A DNA stretch of 64,000 bases from Prionace glauca (Eukaryota > Chordata > Chondrichthyes > Carcharhiniformes > Carcharhinidae), in contig CM075760.1 in assembly GCA_037974335.1 (NCBI GenBank), positions 22,305,538-22,369,537 of the forward strand. The letters run 5' to 3'. The notes beneath the pieces are model-generated. The model did no database searches. It was not told where the DNA came from and saw nothing but the letters and a program-made list of their open reading frames with translations. The position numbers and the translations under genes were made by a program. Position 1 is the first letter of the stretch; the number at the start of each line of letters is the position of its first letter. Shown here piece by piece: positions 52,615 through 63,719 of this stretch.

Positions 52615-55178
52615 AGGCTGAAGGGCATTTGTTTCAATACAAAAAGTGTAACAGGTAAGGCTGATTCGTAAGGCTGATTTGGAGCTTGGATTCGTTCTTG
52701 GAACTGTGATGTTGCTGCTATTACAGAGACTTGGTTAAGGAAAGGAGAGGAATGACAGCTTAACGTACAAGAATGCCGATGATTCAAGCAGGATAGAAAA
52801 TGATGTTACAGGGGAGGGACATTTTCAAGACTGGTAAGGAGAATATTGCAGCAGTACTGCAGGAGGACTGCATCCAATGTAGTTCGCATGGCTTATACAG
52901 CGAGGCAGTATGGGTAGAGTGCGGGAATAGGAAGGGTGTACTCACAAGATTAGGCATTTTCTATTGGCCTCCCAACAACCTGCGGTAGATTGAGAAAGAG
53001 ATATGAATGAGAATTTGGCAAGATGGAAAAGTAACAGCGTTGTTGTGGTGGGAGAGTTAACTTCCTCAAAATTGACAGGGACTCATTTTGTGCTGAGTGT
53101 GTGGATGGGGCAGAGTTTGTAAGGAGCATCCAGGAGGGCTTCCCAAAACATTATAGAGATAGTCCAACTAGGGAAGCGGCTGAACTGGACCTGGAAATAG
53201 GGAATCAGCCTGGACAGGTGGTCGACATTTCAGTGGGGGAGCAGTTGGGGAACAGAGACACAACTCAGTGAGTGTTAAGGTACGGACAGAGAAAGGGAAG
53301 TGTAATACTCAAGTGAAGACATTAAACTAGGGGATGACTAATTATAACAATATTAGGCAGAAACGGAAGAATGTAGATTGGGGCAAATCAACATCTGGCA
53401 CGTGGGAGGCTTTCAAGTGCAAGTTGATAGGAATTCCGGACTGGCACATTCCAATGAGAATGAAGGGTAGGTATCGCAAATTTCGGGAACATTGTAAAAT
53501 GAGAGAAATTATGAGCCTCGTCAAAGTGGGAAAAAAAAGTTTTTTTCTGTCCTAGGAAGACACAAAACAATTATGAAATACAAGGAAAGTAAAACGAAAC
53601 TTAAGCAAAGACTAAAGAGGGCAAAAAGGAGTCACGAGAATTAATTTGCCGCAGGATGGAAGAAAATCCAAAGGCGTTTTACACATACATAAAGGGCAAA
53701 TGTTTAGCCAGGGAAGGGGTTGGCACACCCGAGGACAGGTGAGGGATTCTATGCGCGGATCCAGGGAAATGACGAGGTATTGAATACTTCACGTCAGTAT
53801 TCACTAAAGAGAAGTACTTAGTGCATGATGAGTCTAGGAAAGGATGCACAAGTAGTTTGAGTCATGTTGAGATCAAAAAGGAGGAGATATTGGGGTTCTT
53901 GAGATACATTAAGGTAGATAAGTCCCCAGGGCCTAATGTGATATACCACAGAATAATGCGAGAGGCCAGGAGGAAATTGCTGGGGTCTTGAGAGAAATCT
54001 TTGTATCATCACTGGCTATAGTGGAAGTATGAGGATTGGAGAATAGCCGATTTTTGTTTAGGAAGAATGGCAACAATAATCCAGGTAAGCAGAGGCTAGT
54101 GAGCCTTACGTCAGTGGTCAGGAAATTATTGAAGAAAATTCTTCGAGACAGGATTTAATCCCTCTTTGAAATAAGTGGATGTATCAGTGAAAGGCAACAT
54201 GCTTTTTTGAAGACCAGATCGTGTCTGACTAACGTGATCAAGTTTATTTTTTGAGGAAGTGACGAAGATGATTGATGATGGTAGAGCAGTGGATATTGTC
54301 TACATGGACACTAGTAAACCCTCTGACAAGGTCCCTCATGGCAGAGAGGTACAGAAGTTGCAGTAAAATGAGATCAGAGGTGAGCTGGCTCGGTAGATGG
54401 AGAACTGGCTCAGTCATAGAAAACAGAGTGTAGCTGTGCAAGTGTGCGTTTCTGAATGGAGTGTTGTGGCTCAGGGATCAGTTCTGGAACCTTTATTGTT
54501 TGTCATGGATATATAAATGATTAGAAGGAAATTAGGGAATCAGCTTGGAGATAATCGACACGTTGGGGGAAAGGTTGGAAAGCAGAGGATGGTGATTTCA
54601 GGTAAATAGTGACAGGGCAAAAAGAACTAATTGGTTGAATGGACGAATAATTTGCATATTTAAATTTATTGCAGAGAAAAGTTACATGATCAGTTTTGTT
54701 CAACAGAATGTGGAGAAAAAAATGGAAATGATGAAAAGTGAATATAGACGCCGAGGGACTTGAGTGAATATGTGTATAAATCATTCATGATGCAAGACAG
54801 GTTGAGACAGCTGTAAACAAAAACAAGTGAATAGTTTTTGTCTATTGGGGAAAAGAATACAGAAGCAAGGAATTTGTGCTAAATTTGTAGAAAACTTGTA
54901 GAAAACACTTTGAAAATCGTCAACCGAAAAATTCGGTCCAATTTTCGGCACCGAACTCAGGCAGAATGTAAAGTCAATAGGCTGGATGGAAAGGAAAACA
55001 CGAGAATAAGTCCAGAGATCAGAAAGTTCAGTGACGAAAATATTTTGGAGAAGTTCGGACTAATTTCCTTGACAGGAAGTTGCTGATGTGACTTTAACGA
55101 GGCATTCAAAATCCTGAGGGGTCTTGACAGAGTAGATAGAGAGAAACTGTTCAATGGCAGAAGGATCTTGACACAGAG
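52615..55178 (+). mobile_element. Old CR1-clade LINE, left part, split by the intact LINE
   Basis: Worn endonuclease and RT motifs appear in order: AAITETWL at about 52715, WPPNN at 52970, the ENPKAFYTYIKGK linker at 53665, a KSPGPN-like stretch at 53925, SLTSVV at 54100, GVVAQGSVLEPLLF at 54470, and the C-terminal block GGTCTTGACAGAGTAGATAG at 55120. Stops and frameshifts are frequent. The element resumes after the nested LINE at 60327-60590. Confidence 0.8.
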
Positions 55179-55289
55179 AACATAAGAACATAAGAACATA
55201 AGAACATAAGAAATAGGAGCAGGAGTAGGCCATCTGGCCCTTCGAGCCTGCCCCGCCATTCAATAAGATCATGGCTGATCTGTCGTGAC

Positions 55290-58190
55290 TCAGCTCCACC
55301 TTCCCGCCCTCTCCCCATAACCCTTAATCCCTTCTCTTATCAAAAACCCATCAACCCGTTTCTTAAAAATATTTAGCGAGGCAGCCTCCACCACTTCAAC
55401 GGGCAGAGAATTCCAGAGATTCACCACCCTTTGAGTGAAGAAGTTCCTCCTCAACTCTGTTCTAAACCGCCCCCCCTTTATCTTGAGGCTGTGCCCCCTA
55501 GTCCTACTGTCTTTTTTGAGCGGGAACAGTCTCTCCACCTCTATCCTATCCATCCCATTCATCATCTTATACGTCTCAATGAGATCTCCCCTCATTCTTC
55601 TAAACTCTAACGAGTACAAGCCTAGTTTATTCAGCCTCTCCTCATAGCTCAATCCCCTCAACTCCGGTATCAGCCGAGTAAATCTCCTCTGCACTCCCTC
55701 CAGGGCCAAAATATCCTTGCGCAGGTGCGGCGCCCAAAACTGCACACAGTACTCCAGCTGCGGCCTCACCAATGCCCTATACAGCTGCAGCAAGACCTCC
55801 CTACTTTTATATTCAATCCCTCTCGCTATGAAGGCCAGCATCCCATTCGCCTTCCTGACCACCTGCAAGCTGGGTTTTTGCGACTCATGCACAAGGACCC
55901 CGAGGTCCCTCTGCACCGTCGCCTGCTGCAGTTTTTCGCCCCGTAAGTAATAGTCCTTCCTACCATTCCTCCTACCAAAGTGGACCACCTCACACTTGCC
56001 AACATTAAATTCCATTTGCCATTTCCTGGCCCATTCGCCCAGCCTATCTAGATCCTTCTGCAGACTCTCCACACCCTCCGCACAATTTGCCTTTCCCCCA
56101 ATCTTGGTGTCATCAGCAAATTTCGACACCCTGCACTCGGTTCCCTCCTCCAGATCATCTATATAAATGGTAAATAGCTGAGGCCCCAGCACCGACCCCT
56201 GGGGCACCCCACTAGTCACCAACCGCCAATCCGAATAGCATCCATTGACCCCCACTCTCTGCCTCCTATTTGACAACCAATCCTCTATCCACGCTAACAC
56301 CCTACCCCCAACTCCATGTCCCCTGACCTTCTGCAATAACCTCTTGTGAGGTACCTTGTCAAACGCCTTCTGAAAATCAAGAAAGACCACATCCACCGGC
56401 TCTCCTCCATCCACTGCCCTAGACACATCCTCATAGAACTCCAGTAAATTTGTCAGACACGACTTCCCTTTAATGAAACCGTGTTGCGTCCGCCCTATCA
56501 AGCAATTCCCCTCAAGATGCCTCGCTATTTCCTCCTTAATGACGGTTTCTAACATTTTACCTACCACAGACGTTAAACTAACCGGCCTATAATTCCCCGC
56601 CTTTTGCCTGCCACCCTTCTTAAACAACGGCGTAACATTAGCCGTTTTCCAATCTTCCGGCACTTCCCCGGAATCCAGCGACGTCTGGAAAATAACCACC
56701 AAGGCATCCACTGTCACCTCCGCCATTTCTTTCAGAACCCTCGGATGCATTCCATCCGGTCCTGGGGACTTGTCCACAATCAGCCCCTCCAGTCTGTCGA
56801 GCACCACCTCTCTAGTAACAGTAATGTCATTAAGACCCTCCATTCCTACCACCTTTCCATCGCTAACACCCGGCAAATTATTCACGTCCTCCTCCGTGAA
56901 GACAGAAACAAAGAAGTTATTCAAGACCTTAGCCATATCCCTATCCCCTACCACTAGCTTCCCTTTCTCATCCTCTAAAGGACCAACGTTTACTCTAGCC
57001 AGCCTCTTCCTTTTTATATATTTATAAAAACTCTTTCTATCCTTTTTTATATTAAGTGCTAGCCCAGCCTCATAGCTTCTCCTACCCTCCTTTATCAATT
57101 TCTTTGTCAATCTTTGTTGACATTTAAACCTTTCCCAATCCTCTTCTCGCCCACTGCTCTTTGCTACTTTAAACTCCTCCGCTTTTAATTTAACACTTTC
57201 CTTCACCTCCTTCGTTATCCACGGCTTATTACCTCTCCTCCTACTGTCCTTTTTAACCATCGGAATAAATTTCTGCTGAGCACCAAGAAAGATCTCCTTA
57301 AAGATCCTCCACTGCTCCTCAGCAGACCTACCTTCCAACGCGTTCCCCCAGTCCACATTCGCCAATTCTTCTCTCATCCTACCATACTCCCCTCTATTCA
57401 AACAAAGGACGCGTGTCTGGGAACCCACTTTCTCCTCCTCCATCTGCACCAGAAACTCCACCATACAATGATCACTCTCTCCAAGAGGATCCTTCACCGC
57501 AAGGTCCCTAATTCTACCCGCCTCATTACATAGCACCAGATCCAAGATAGCTCGCTCCCTCGTCGGCTCCAACACACACTGTTCAAGGAAATTATCCCGG
57601 CAGCATTCCAAGAACTCCTCCTCGAGCCCACCTCGTCCAACATGGGTCGACCAATCAATATGCAGATTGAAATCTCCCATAACTACTGCCGTCCCATTCC
57701 TGCACGCTGCACTTATTTGCGCGTTAACAGCCCGCCCCACCTCCAGATCATTATTCGGGGGCCTATAGACGACACCTACTAGCGTCTTCCTCCCTTTTCT
57801 GTTCCTAATCTCCACCCACAACGATTCCACTTTCTGCTCCTTGGCTCCGATATCATCCCTTGCTACCACCTTGATACTATCCTTAATCAGCAGAGCTACT
57901 CCACCCCCTCTTTCCTCCTGCCTATCCTTCCTGAACACTTGATAACCCTGTACATTCATCTCCCAGTCCCTGTCACCTTGCAGCCACGTCTCTGTAATGG
58001 CCACCAGATCGTATCCATTTGTGTCGATCTGCGCCATCAGCTCATCCACTTTATTCCGAATGCTTCGTGCATTCAGATAAAGCGCTTTCATCCCAGCCTT
58101 CACCTGGACCCTACTTGCCGTAACGCCACCAATTGGGACATCCTTTGCCTCTTCCCTTACCTGTACCCTATCCTTAACTTTAGACCTCAT
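55290..58190 (-). CDS. CR1 ORF2: AP-like endonuclease and reverse transcriptase, 966 aa
   Basis: This is the enzyme that nicks target DNA and copies the element RNA. An N-terminal endonuclease (about residues 35-250) shows LYLNARSIRNKVDELMAQI, DLVAITETWLQ, VGVVYRPPNND, VVMGDFNLHIDW and LGESDHCMVEF, all catalytic blocks expected for the AP-endonuclease fold. A basic linker follows (KKDRKSFYKYIKRKRLARVN). RT (about 500-760) has TPLFKKGGRQKAGNYRPVS, TQHGFIKGKSCLTNLLEF, VFLDFQKAFDKVPHKRL, SGVPQGSVLGPQLFTIYIDD and the catalytic FADDTK. A C-terminal domain ends GYGERAGRWS. Length is normal for the clade. There is no internal stop, so it may be active. Confidence 0.95.
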   Translation of the reverse strand: MRSKVKDRVQVREEAKDVPIGGVTASRVQVKAGMKALYLNARSIRNKVDELMAQIDTNGYDLVAITETWLQGDRDWEMNVQGYQVFRKDRQEERGGGVALLIKDSIKVVARDDIGAKEQKVESLWVEIRNRKGRKTLVGVVYRPPNNDLEVGRAVNAQISAACRNGTAVVMGDFNLHIDWSTHVGRGGLEEEFLECCRDNFLEQCVLEPTRERAILDLVLCNEAGRIRDLAVKDPLGESDHCMVEFLVQMEEEKVGSQTRVLCLNRGEYGRMREELANVDWGNALEGRSAEEQWRIFKEIFLGAQQKFIPMVKKDSRRRGNKPWITKEVKESVKLKAEEFKVAKSSGREEDWERFKCQQRLTKKLIKEGRRSYEAGLALNIKKDRKSFYKYIKRKRLARVNVGPLEDEKGKLVVGDRDMAKVLNNFFVSVFTEEDVNNLPGVSDGKVVGMEGLNDITVTREVVLDRLEGLIVDKSPGPDGMHPRVLKEMAEVTVDALVVIFQTSLDSGEVPEDWKTANVTPLFKKGGRQKAGNYRPVSLTSVVGKMLETVIKEEIARHLEGNCLIGRTQHGFIKGKSCLTNLLEFYEDVSRAVDGGEPVDVVFLDFQKAFDKVPHKRLLQKVRGHGVGGRVLAWIEDWLSNRRQRVGVNGCYSDWRLVTSGVPQGSVLGPQLFTIYIDDLEEGTECRVSKFADDTKIGGKANCAEGVESLQKDLDRLGEWARKWQMEFNVGKCEVVHFGRRNGRKDYYLRGEKLQQATVQRDLGVLVHESQKPSLQVVRKANGMLAFIARGIEYKSREVLLQLYRALVRPQLEYCVQFWAPHLRKDILALEGVQRRFTRLIPELRGLSYEERLNKLGLYSLEFRRMRGDLIETYKMMNGMDRIEVERLFPLKKDSRTRGHSLKIKGGRFRTELRRNFFTQRVVNLWNSLPVEVVEAASLNIFKKRVDGFLIREGIKGYGERAGRWS

Positions 58191-58224
58191 AGCGTCACCT
58201 ACCCTCGCACCCTCCCCCCCCTAA

Positions 58225-59124
58225 TTAGTTTAAAGCCTTGTCTACAGTCCTCTTTACTCGATTCGCCAGCACTCTGGTCCCAGCATGATTCAGACCAACC
58301 CCATCCTGCCCGAACAGGTCCCACCTACCCCAATACTGGTGCCAATGCCCCATAAATTCGAACCCATTCCTCCCACACCAATCCCTGAGCCACCCATTTA
58401 CTTCCTTTATCCTATCAACCCTACACCCGTCTGCCCTCGGTTCAGGCAGTAGCCCAGAGATAACCACCTTGTCGGTTCTACTTTTTAATTCCATTCCCAG
58501 CTTCTCATACTCCCTTCCCAGATCCTCAGTCCGCATTTTGCCTACGTCGCCGGCACCCACATGTACTACAACGACTGGGTTCTCACCCTCCCACTCCAGA
58601 TTCCTCTGCAGCCCAGCTGCGACATCCTGTACCCGAGCACCAGGCAGACAACACACCCTTCTGTGCACTTTGTCATTGTGACAAAGGACAGTGTCAATAC
58701 CCTTCACCCCACTATCCCCAATCACTACTACGTTCCTTTTCCCCTTCTCTTTGCCTATGTCCTGCTGCATCACTGTACCGTGTGCAGTTTGCTCACCAAC
58801 CTCTCTTGCCTCGTCCTCTTCCAGACTGGAAGCAAGAACCTCAAACCTGTTATGCAGGTTAAGAGGCTGAGGCCTCCTCTCCTCACCCCCCTTCCTCCTC
58901 CCAGCAGCCCCCTTTTGTCCCTGACCCTTAGATTTAGCCAGTCTAGGGGCACCCTCTCTCCCCCTGATGAGCCTCAGTGTCTGTAGCTCAGAGGCCAGCT
59001 CATCCACCTTGAGCTGGAGCTCCTCCAGCAGCCTGCACTTCCTGCAGACATGGTCACTGGGAAGGACCCTGGGGTCCACCAGTTCCCACATCATACAGAA
59101 ACCACACATCACATGCCCCTCCAT
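58225..59124 (-). CDS. CR1 ORF1: zinc-binding, coiled-coil, esterase-like protein, 299 aa
   Basis: This is the RNA-binding or chaperone partner of ORF2. Residues 8-31 have C-x2-C-x16-C-x2-C (CGFC ... CRKC). Residues about 31-53 form a likely coiled coil (LLEELQLKVDELASELQTL). A basic low-complexity stretch follows (KSKGQGQKGAAGRRKGG). From about 130 an SGNH-esterase-like fold begins: VVVIGDSGVKGI holds the nucleophile serine, and LPGARVQDV follows. The block normally GxND reads GAGD, and the final DxxH block reads DGVGLN, so two catalytic positions are changed. It ends 34 nt before the ORF2 ATG. Confidence 0.9.
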   Translation of the reverse strand: MEGHVMCGFCMMWELVDPRVLPSDHVCRKCRLLEELQLKVDELASELQTLRLIRGREGAPRLAKSKGQGQKGAAGRRKGGEERRPQPLNLHNRFEVLASSLEEDEAREVGEQTAHGTVMQQDIGKEKGKRNVVVIGDSGVKGIDTVLCHNDKVHRRVCCLPGARVQDVAAGLQRNLEWEGENPVVVVHVGAGDVGKMRTEDLGREYEKLGMELKSRTDKVVISGLLPEPRADGCRVDRIKEVNGWLRDWCGRNGFEFMGHWHQYWGRWDLFGQDGVGLNHAGTRVLANRVKRTVDKALN

Positions 59125-59377
59125 TATTCACTGTAATTTTTTATGTGAAATTTTTTTTTCCTTGTTTCTTGCTGTAGTAGTATTGGAAAAAAAAATTATT
59201 TTTTTTTCCTTGTTTTTTTTTCAAACGAACTCACCTGTCCTTTTTTCCCTCAAGCCCTTTTTGATATTAAGCCCTATTAGCTCACTCTGCTTCCCTCTCA
59301 CTCCACTGCCCGCTCAGACGCTGCCCGCTTCCTACACCAGGCCTCCTTTTAAACCTAGCGCTGATTAGAAGCAGGCT
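59125..59377 (-). promoter_or_regulatory. Leader between 5' UTR monomers and ORF1
   Basis: Non-repeated sequence next to the ORF1 start with several A/T homopolymer runs (59150-59225). It links the last monomer to ORF1. Confidence 0.6.
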
Positions 59378-60326
59378 CGTCCACAACTCGGTTCTAAACT
59401 AGCAGTAAAGACAATAAAATAAATGCTTTAAACAGTTCTACAAAGAACAAAGTGCTTTAAACTTATTTTAAACAGGTTTTTAACAGGTAAATTCTTAGCT
59501 CTCTCTCTCTCTGCTCAGCAAACAGTGAAAGGCTTCACCGTGTGGCCCTGATAATTAATTTAAATTAAAGCAGCTTCGTCCACAACTCGGTTCTAAACTA
59601 GCAGTAAAGACAATAAAATAAATGCTTTAAACAGTTCTACAAAGAACAAAGTGCTTTAAACTTATTTTAAACAGGTTTTTAACAGGTAAATTCTTAGCTC
59701 TCTCTCTCTCTGCTCAGCAAACAGTGAAAGGCTTCACCGTGTGGCCCTGATAATTAATTTAAATTAAAGCAGCTTCGTCCACAACTCGTTCTAAACTAGC
59801 AGTAAAGACAATAAAATAAATGCTTTAAACAGTTCTACAAAGAACAAAGTGCTTTAAACTTATTTTAAACAGGTTTTTAACAGGTAAATTCTTAGCTCTC
59901 TCTCTCTCTGCTCAGCAAACAGTGAAAGGCTTCACCGTGTGGCCCTGATAATTAATTTAAATTAAAGCAGCTTCGTCCACAACTCGTTCTAAACTAGCAG
60001 TAAAGACAATAAAATAAATGCTTTAAACAGTTCTACAAAGAACAAAGTGCTTTAAACTTATTTTAAACAGGTTTTTAACAGGTAAATTCTTAGCTCTCTC
60101 TCTCTCTGCTCAGCAAACAGTGAAAGGCTTCACCGTGTGGCCCTGATAATTAATTTAAATTAAAGCAGCTTCGTCCACAACTCGTTCTAAACTAGCAGTA
60201 AAGACAATAAAATAAATGCTTTAAACAGTTCTACAAAGAACAAAGTGCTTTAAACTTATTTTAAACAGGTTTTTAACAGGTAAATTCTTAGCTCTCTCTC
60301 TCTCTGCTCAGCAAACAGTGAAAGGC
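59378..60326 (-). repeat. Tandem 5' UTR monomers of the CR1, 198/199 bp, 4.8 copies
   Basis: CGTCCACAACTCG starts at 59378, 59577, 59776, 59974 and 60172. The two units nearest ORF1 have CTCGGTT and are 199 bp; the next two full units have CTCGTT and are 198 bp. The outermost copy is cut at 60326, about 155 bp long, where the old LINE resumes. Otherwise the units look identical. Each contains TTTAAAC words, a GTTAAAAACCTG stretch on the minus strand and a CT/GA run. Confidence 0.95.
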
Positions 60327-60590
60327 GCGGGTTGAAGTAAATTGATGGAAGAAACATGGAGACATCAGGAAAAACATTGTCAGACAGTGAGTGATCCAGA
60401 TCAGGAATGTGCTGTTTGAGAGTGTGGTGCAGGCAGCGCCAATTAATGGGTTCAAAATGGGATTGGATAATTGTCTGAAAATGAACAAAATGCTAGACTG
60501 TGGGGTACAGAGTGTTCTTGGATAAATTGCTCCTTTCGAGGGCCAACACACACATGACGCTTCAAAATGGCCTTCTTCTCTGCTGTAAGT
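60327..60590 (+). mobile_element. Old CR1-clade LINE, right part (3' end)
   Basis: It resumes the copy broken at 55178: GGAGACATCAGGAAAAACAT, GATCAGGAATGTGCTGTTTG, AGTGTGGTGCAGGCAGCGCC and AAAATGGGATTGGATAATTG, ending near a GGCCTTCTTCTCTGCTGTAA 3' block. Confidence 0.75.
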
Positions 60591-61397
60591 ACTTTATCAA
60601 TGTTGAAAGGGTGACAGTGGCAGAGTGGTAATATCTCTGTGAGGGTGGGCCAATTTCTCAAGATAAATATTCAAGTCCAACTACAACAGCCTTCAAAATG
60701 CAGTTACAATTTTGAATGTAAAGGTCATTTCCGTGATTGCGGCCATGACTTGAAATATATCAGGTTCTCTAATGCCCTGCAGAAAAGAAAACTTTCCATC
60801 TTTTCCCAGTTTAGCCCAGAGGTGACTCTAGGCGCACACGTCCTTGGCTATTACGTGCCTTTTATGATGGTCTAGAAAACCAGTAAATTCAATGTGTTAG
60901 CGATTGCTAATATATGCTGGCCTTACCAGCTGGATATTCAGCCCATGAAAGAATGAGAAACAGCAACGAAAATCAGCATTTCACAACTCCTGCAATAGCA
61001 AAGCTTGTCCAGGAGATGGCAGCGAAACGGCACTTTTTGGCACGACAATATACAGAAGATCGTCTCAGTTATTTCTGTAACAGACTCAGTCTTTGCCCAT
61101 CCTAAACGTGACCCAGTTTATATGACACGAAATCATATTTCTGATTATATGACAATAATCTCAGTTGATTCTGTACTCAGCAAAATCCCAGTTGTTTGAG
61201 TATGGCATGTCTCTGTTTATATGAGAAAACACCACGCTGGTTAGAGAGTGTTAGATCCTGTATACACCCTCTCAGTAATGGCTGAACTGGGCCCAGTCTG
61301 CATCTCTTTTAGTACAGGTGCTGTAAAGATATCTGGTGTATTCGGCCCTGTCTCAATATTACCGCACGAAACCAGTCTCTCGATTATATTGCAACAG
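60591..61397. other. No gene recognised
   Basis: AT-rich sequence with short unrelated frames. Nothing is supported. Confidence 0.6.
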
Positions 61398-61582
61398 ATA
61401 GTATTAGTTGGATTCGCCATGCAAAATTGCCCGTTCTTTTCCCTCAGAATATGTGGAATAGCCATGGTAAATGTGTGGGGCTAACGGGGATAGGGCAGAG
61501 GGGAGGACCTGGGGTGGGATGCAGACTCGATGGGCCAGATAGCCTTTCTTCTGAACTGTAGGAATTTTATGGTTTTATGTCT
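61398..61582 (+). mobile_element. SINE, 3' part
   Basis: TTGGATTCGCCATGCAAAAT, GGTAAATGTGTGGGGCTAAC, GGGATGCAGACTCGATGGGC and the end CTGAACTGTAGGAATTTTAT. The 5' half is missing. Confidence 0.75.
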
Positions 61583-61979
61583 AACAAATACCATAAACAT
61601 TTGCGTGCTTACTTATTTTAAGTATTCTATTTTCTAATAACCCCCTTTGGAGAAATGATCTCTTTTAGCAATTCCCCTTCAGTTTTCCCAGTGATAACCT
61701 TCAGCCCACTCTGTCTTCCATGAGTGCATAAAAACACCAAACAGTTTATGTGTTTCAACTGAAGAACGTTTAATATGTAATTATTTACTGACAACCCTTC
61801 TGTTGTGTGTTCTTGCATATAAAATTATTGCAGCCTCACTATTTTGTTCCCGGTGATGACTTATCTGTCTTCAGAGACCTGTTGGAAAATGGATAAATCA
61901 CGTTTCGAATGACGGGGAGATTATGAAAATTGTCCTTCTCAGTGTCTCATTAAACTTCCAGATATAGGACTCAATTCTC

Positions 61980-63012
61980 AGACTGGAACCTGAGAATTAG
62001 AATTAGAATTAGAACATTACAATGTGAATGACTGGCCCCAGTGTATCACTAACAGAGACAGCTGGGCCCGGAGTCAGACTGGGACCTGAGAATTAGAACA
62101 TTACAATGTGAATGACTGGCCCCAGTGTATCACTAACAGAGACAGCTGGGCCCGGAGTCAGACTGGGACCTGAGAATTAGAACATTACAATGTGAATGAC
62201 TGGCCCCAGTGTATCACTAACAGAGACAGCTGGGCCCGGAGTCAGTCTGGGACCTGAGAATTAGAACATTACAATGTGAATGACTGGCCCCAGTGTATCA
62301 CTGACAGAGACAGCTGGGCCCGGAGTCAGACTGGGACCTGAGAATTAGAACATTACAATGTGAATGACTGGCTCCAGTGTATCACTGACAGAGACAGCTG
62401 GGCCCGGAGTCAGACTGGGACCTGAGAATTAGAACATTACAATGTGAATGACTGGCCCCAGTGTATCACTGACAGAGACAGCTGGGCCCGGAGTCAGACT
62501 GGAACCTGAGAATTAGAACATTACAATGTGAATGACTGGCCCCAGTGTATCACTGACAGAGACAGCTGGGCCCGGAGTCAGACTGGGACCTGAGAATTAG
62601 AACATTACAATGTGAATGACTGGCCCCAGTGTATCACTGACAGAGACAGCTGGGCCCGGAGTCAGACTGGGACCTGAGAATTAGAACATTACAATGTGAA
62701 TGACTGGCCCCAGTGTATCACTGACAGAGACAGCTGGGCCCGGAGTCAGACTGGGACCTGAGAATTAGAACATTACAATGTGAATGACTGGCCCCAGTGT
62801 ATCACTGACAGAGATAGCTGGGCCCGGAGTCAGACTGGGACCTGAGAATTAGAACATTACAATGTGAATGACTGGCCCCAGTGTATCACTGACAGAGATA
62901 GCTGGGCCCGGAGTCAGACTGGGACCTGAGAATTAGAACATTACAATGTGAATGACTGGCTCCAGTGTATCACTGACAGAGACAGCTGGGCCGGAGTCAG
63001 ACTGGGACCTGA
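61980..63012 (+). repeat. Minisatellite, 84-bp unit, about 12 copies
   Basis: AGACAGCTGGGCCCGGAGTC recurs every 84 bp from 62056 to about 62980, with GACTGGGACCTGAGAATTAG, AACATTACAATGTGAATGAC and TGGCCCCAGTGTATCACTGA completing the unit. Variation is limited to a few positions (aacag/gacag, gacagc/gatagc, ggcccc/ggctcc). Confidence 0.95.
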
Positions 63013-63329
63013 TATAAGGAAGGAATAATTTCTGGGGCCTGAGAGCAGGTTTCTTTGTCATGAGGAGTGAGGCAGGGATTTGTGTGGCAAACACGGATTG
63101 GAAACCCTACCACAAACGCAAGAGTGACTGATGCCATCTGACTGAGGCTTGTATTCACGAGGACTGAAACGACGAACTATGAAACCCTCATCGGAGGGAG
63201 AAAAGCAGTGCAATAAATGTTCAGGATTATTGTGTTTTTCCTAAAAAAAAAGTTTGATCCGATGCTAATCTGTTCAAAGTGATGTTTTGTAAATAGAATC
63301 GACTTTCGGAATGGGTCCTGGCAATTACA

Positions 63330-63675
63330 CACACCCACACACCCACACACACACACATACACACACACACACAAACACACCCACACACACACACCCACAC
63401 ACACATACACACACACACACCCACACATACACACACACACAAACAGACACACACCAACACACACACACCCACACATACACACACACACAAACACACACAC
63501 AGACACACACAACACACACACAAACACAAACACACACACACAGAGAAACACACACAAACACAAACACACACACACATACACATCCACACACAGTCTCACA
63601 CACACACAAACACACATACACACACACAAACACACAAACATACACACACACACACACTCACACACACAACACACA
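63330..63675 (+). repeat. CA-rich compound microsatellite
   Basis: About 345 bp of CACACA with CCCACA, CATACA and CAAACA interruptions. The open frames in it on both strands (Thr/His-rich or Cys/Val-rich) are artefacts. Confidence 0.95.
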
Positions 63676-63719
63676 GGTGCTGTCAAAAGATAAGATTAGC
63701 ACAAGACGACAGTTGTATA

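Larger units (their letters stand above)
55179..60326 (-). mobile_element. Young, apparently complete CR1-clade LINE
   Basis: From right to left: a tandem-monomer 5' UTR (59378-60326), a 250-bp leader, ORF1 (58225-59124), 34 nt, ORF2 (55290-58190), a short 3' UTR and a tail of four to five AACATAAG-type octamers (55179-55212). Both frames are uninterrupted. It lies within an older LINE in the opposite orientation. Copies at 21567-21741 and 32669-33148 look nearly identical to its 3' end. No clear target-site duplication is visible, because the left flank resembles the tail. Confidence 0.93.

Noticed and set aside
61980-63012. CRISPR-like array
   Set aside because: The 84-bp units repeat throughout with no unique spacers; this is a vertebrate minisatellite.
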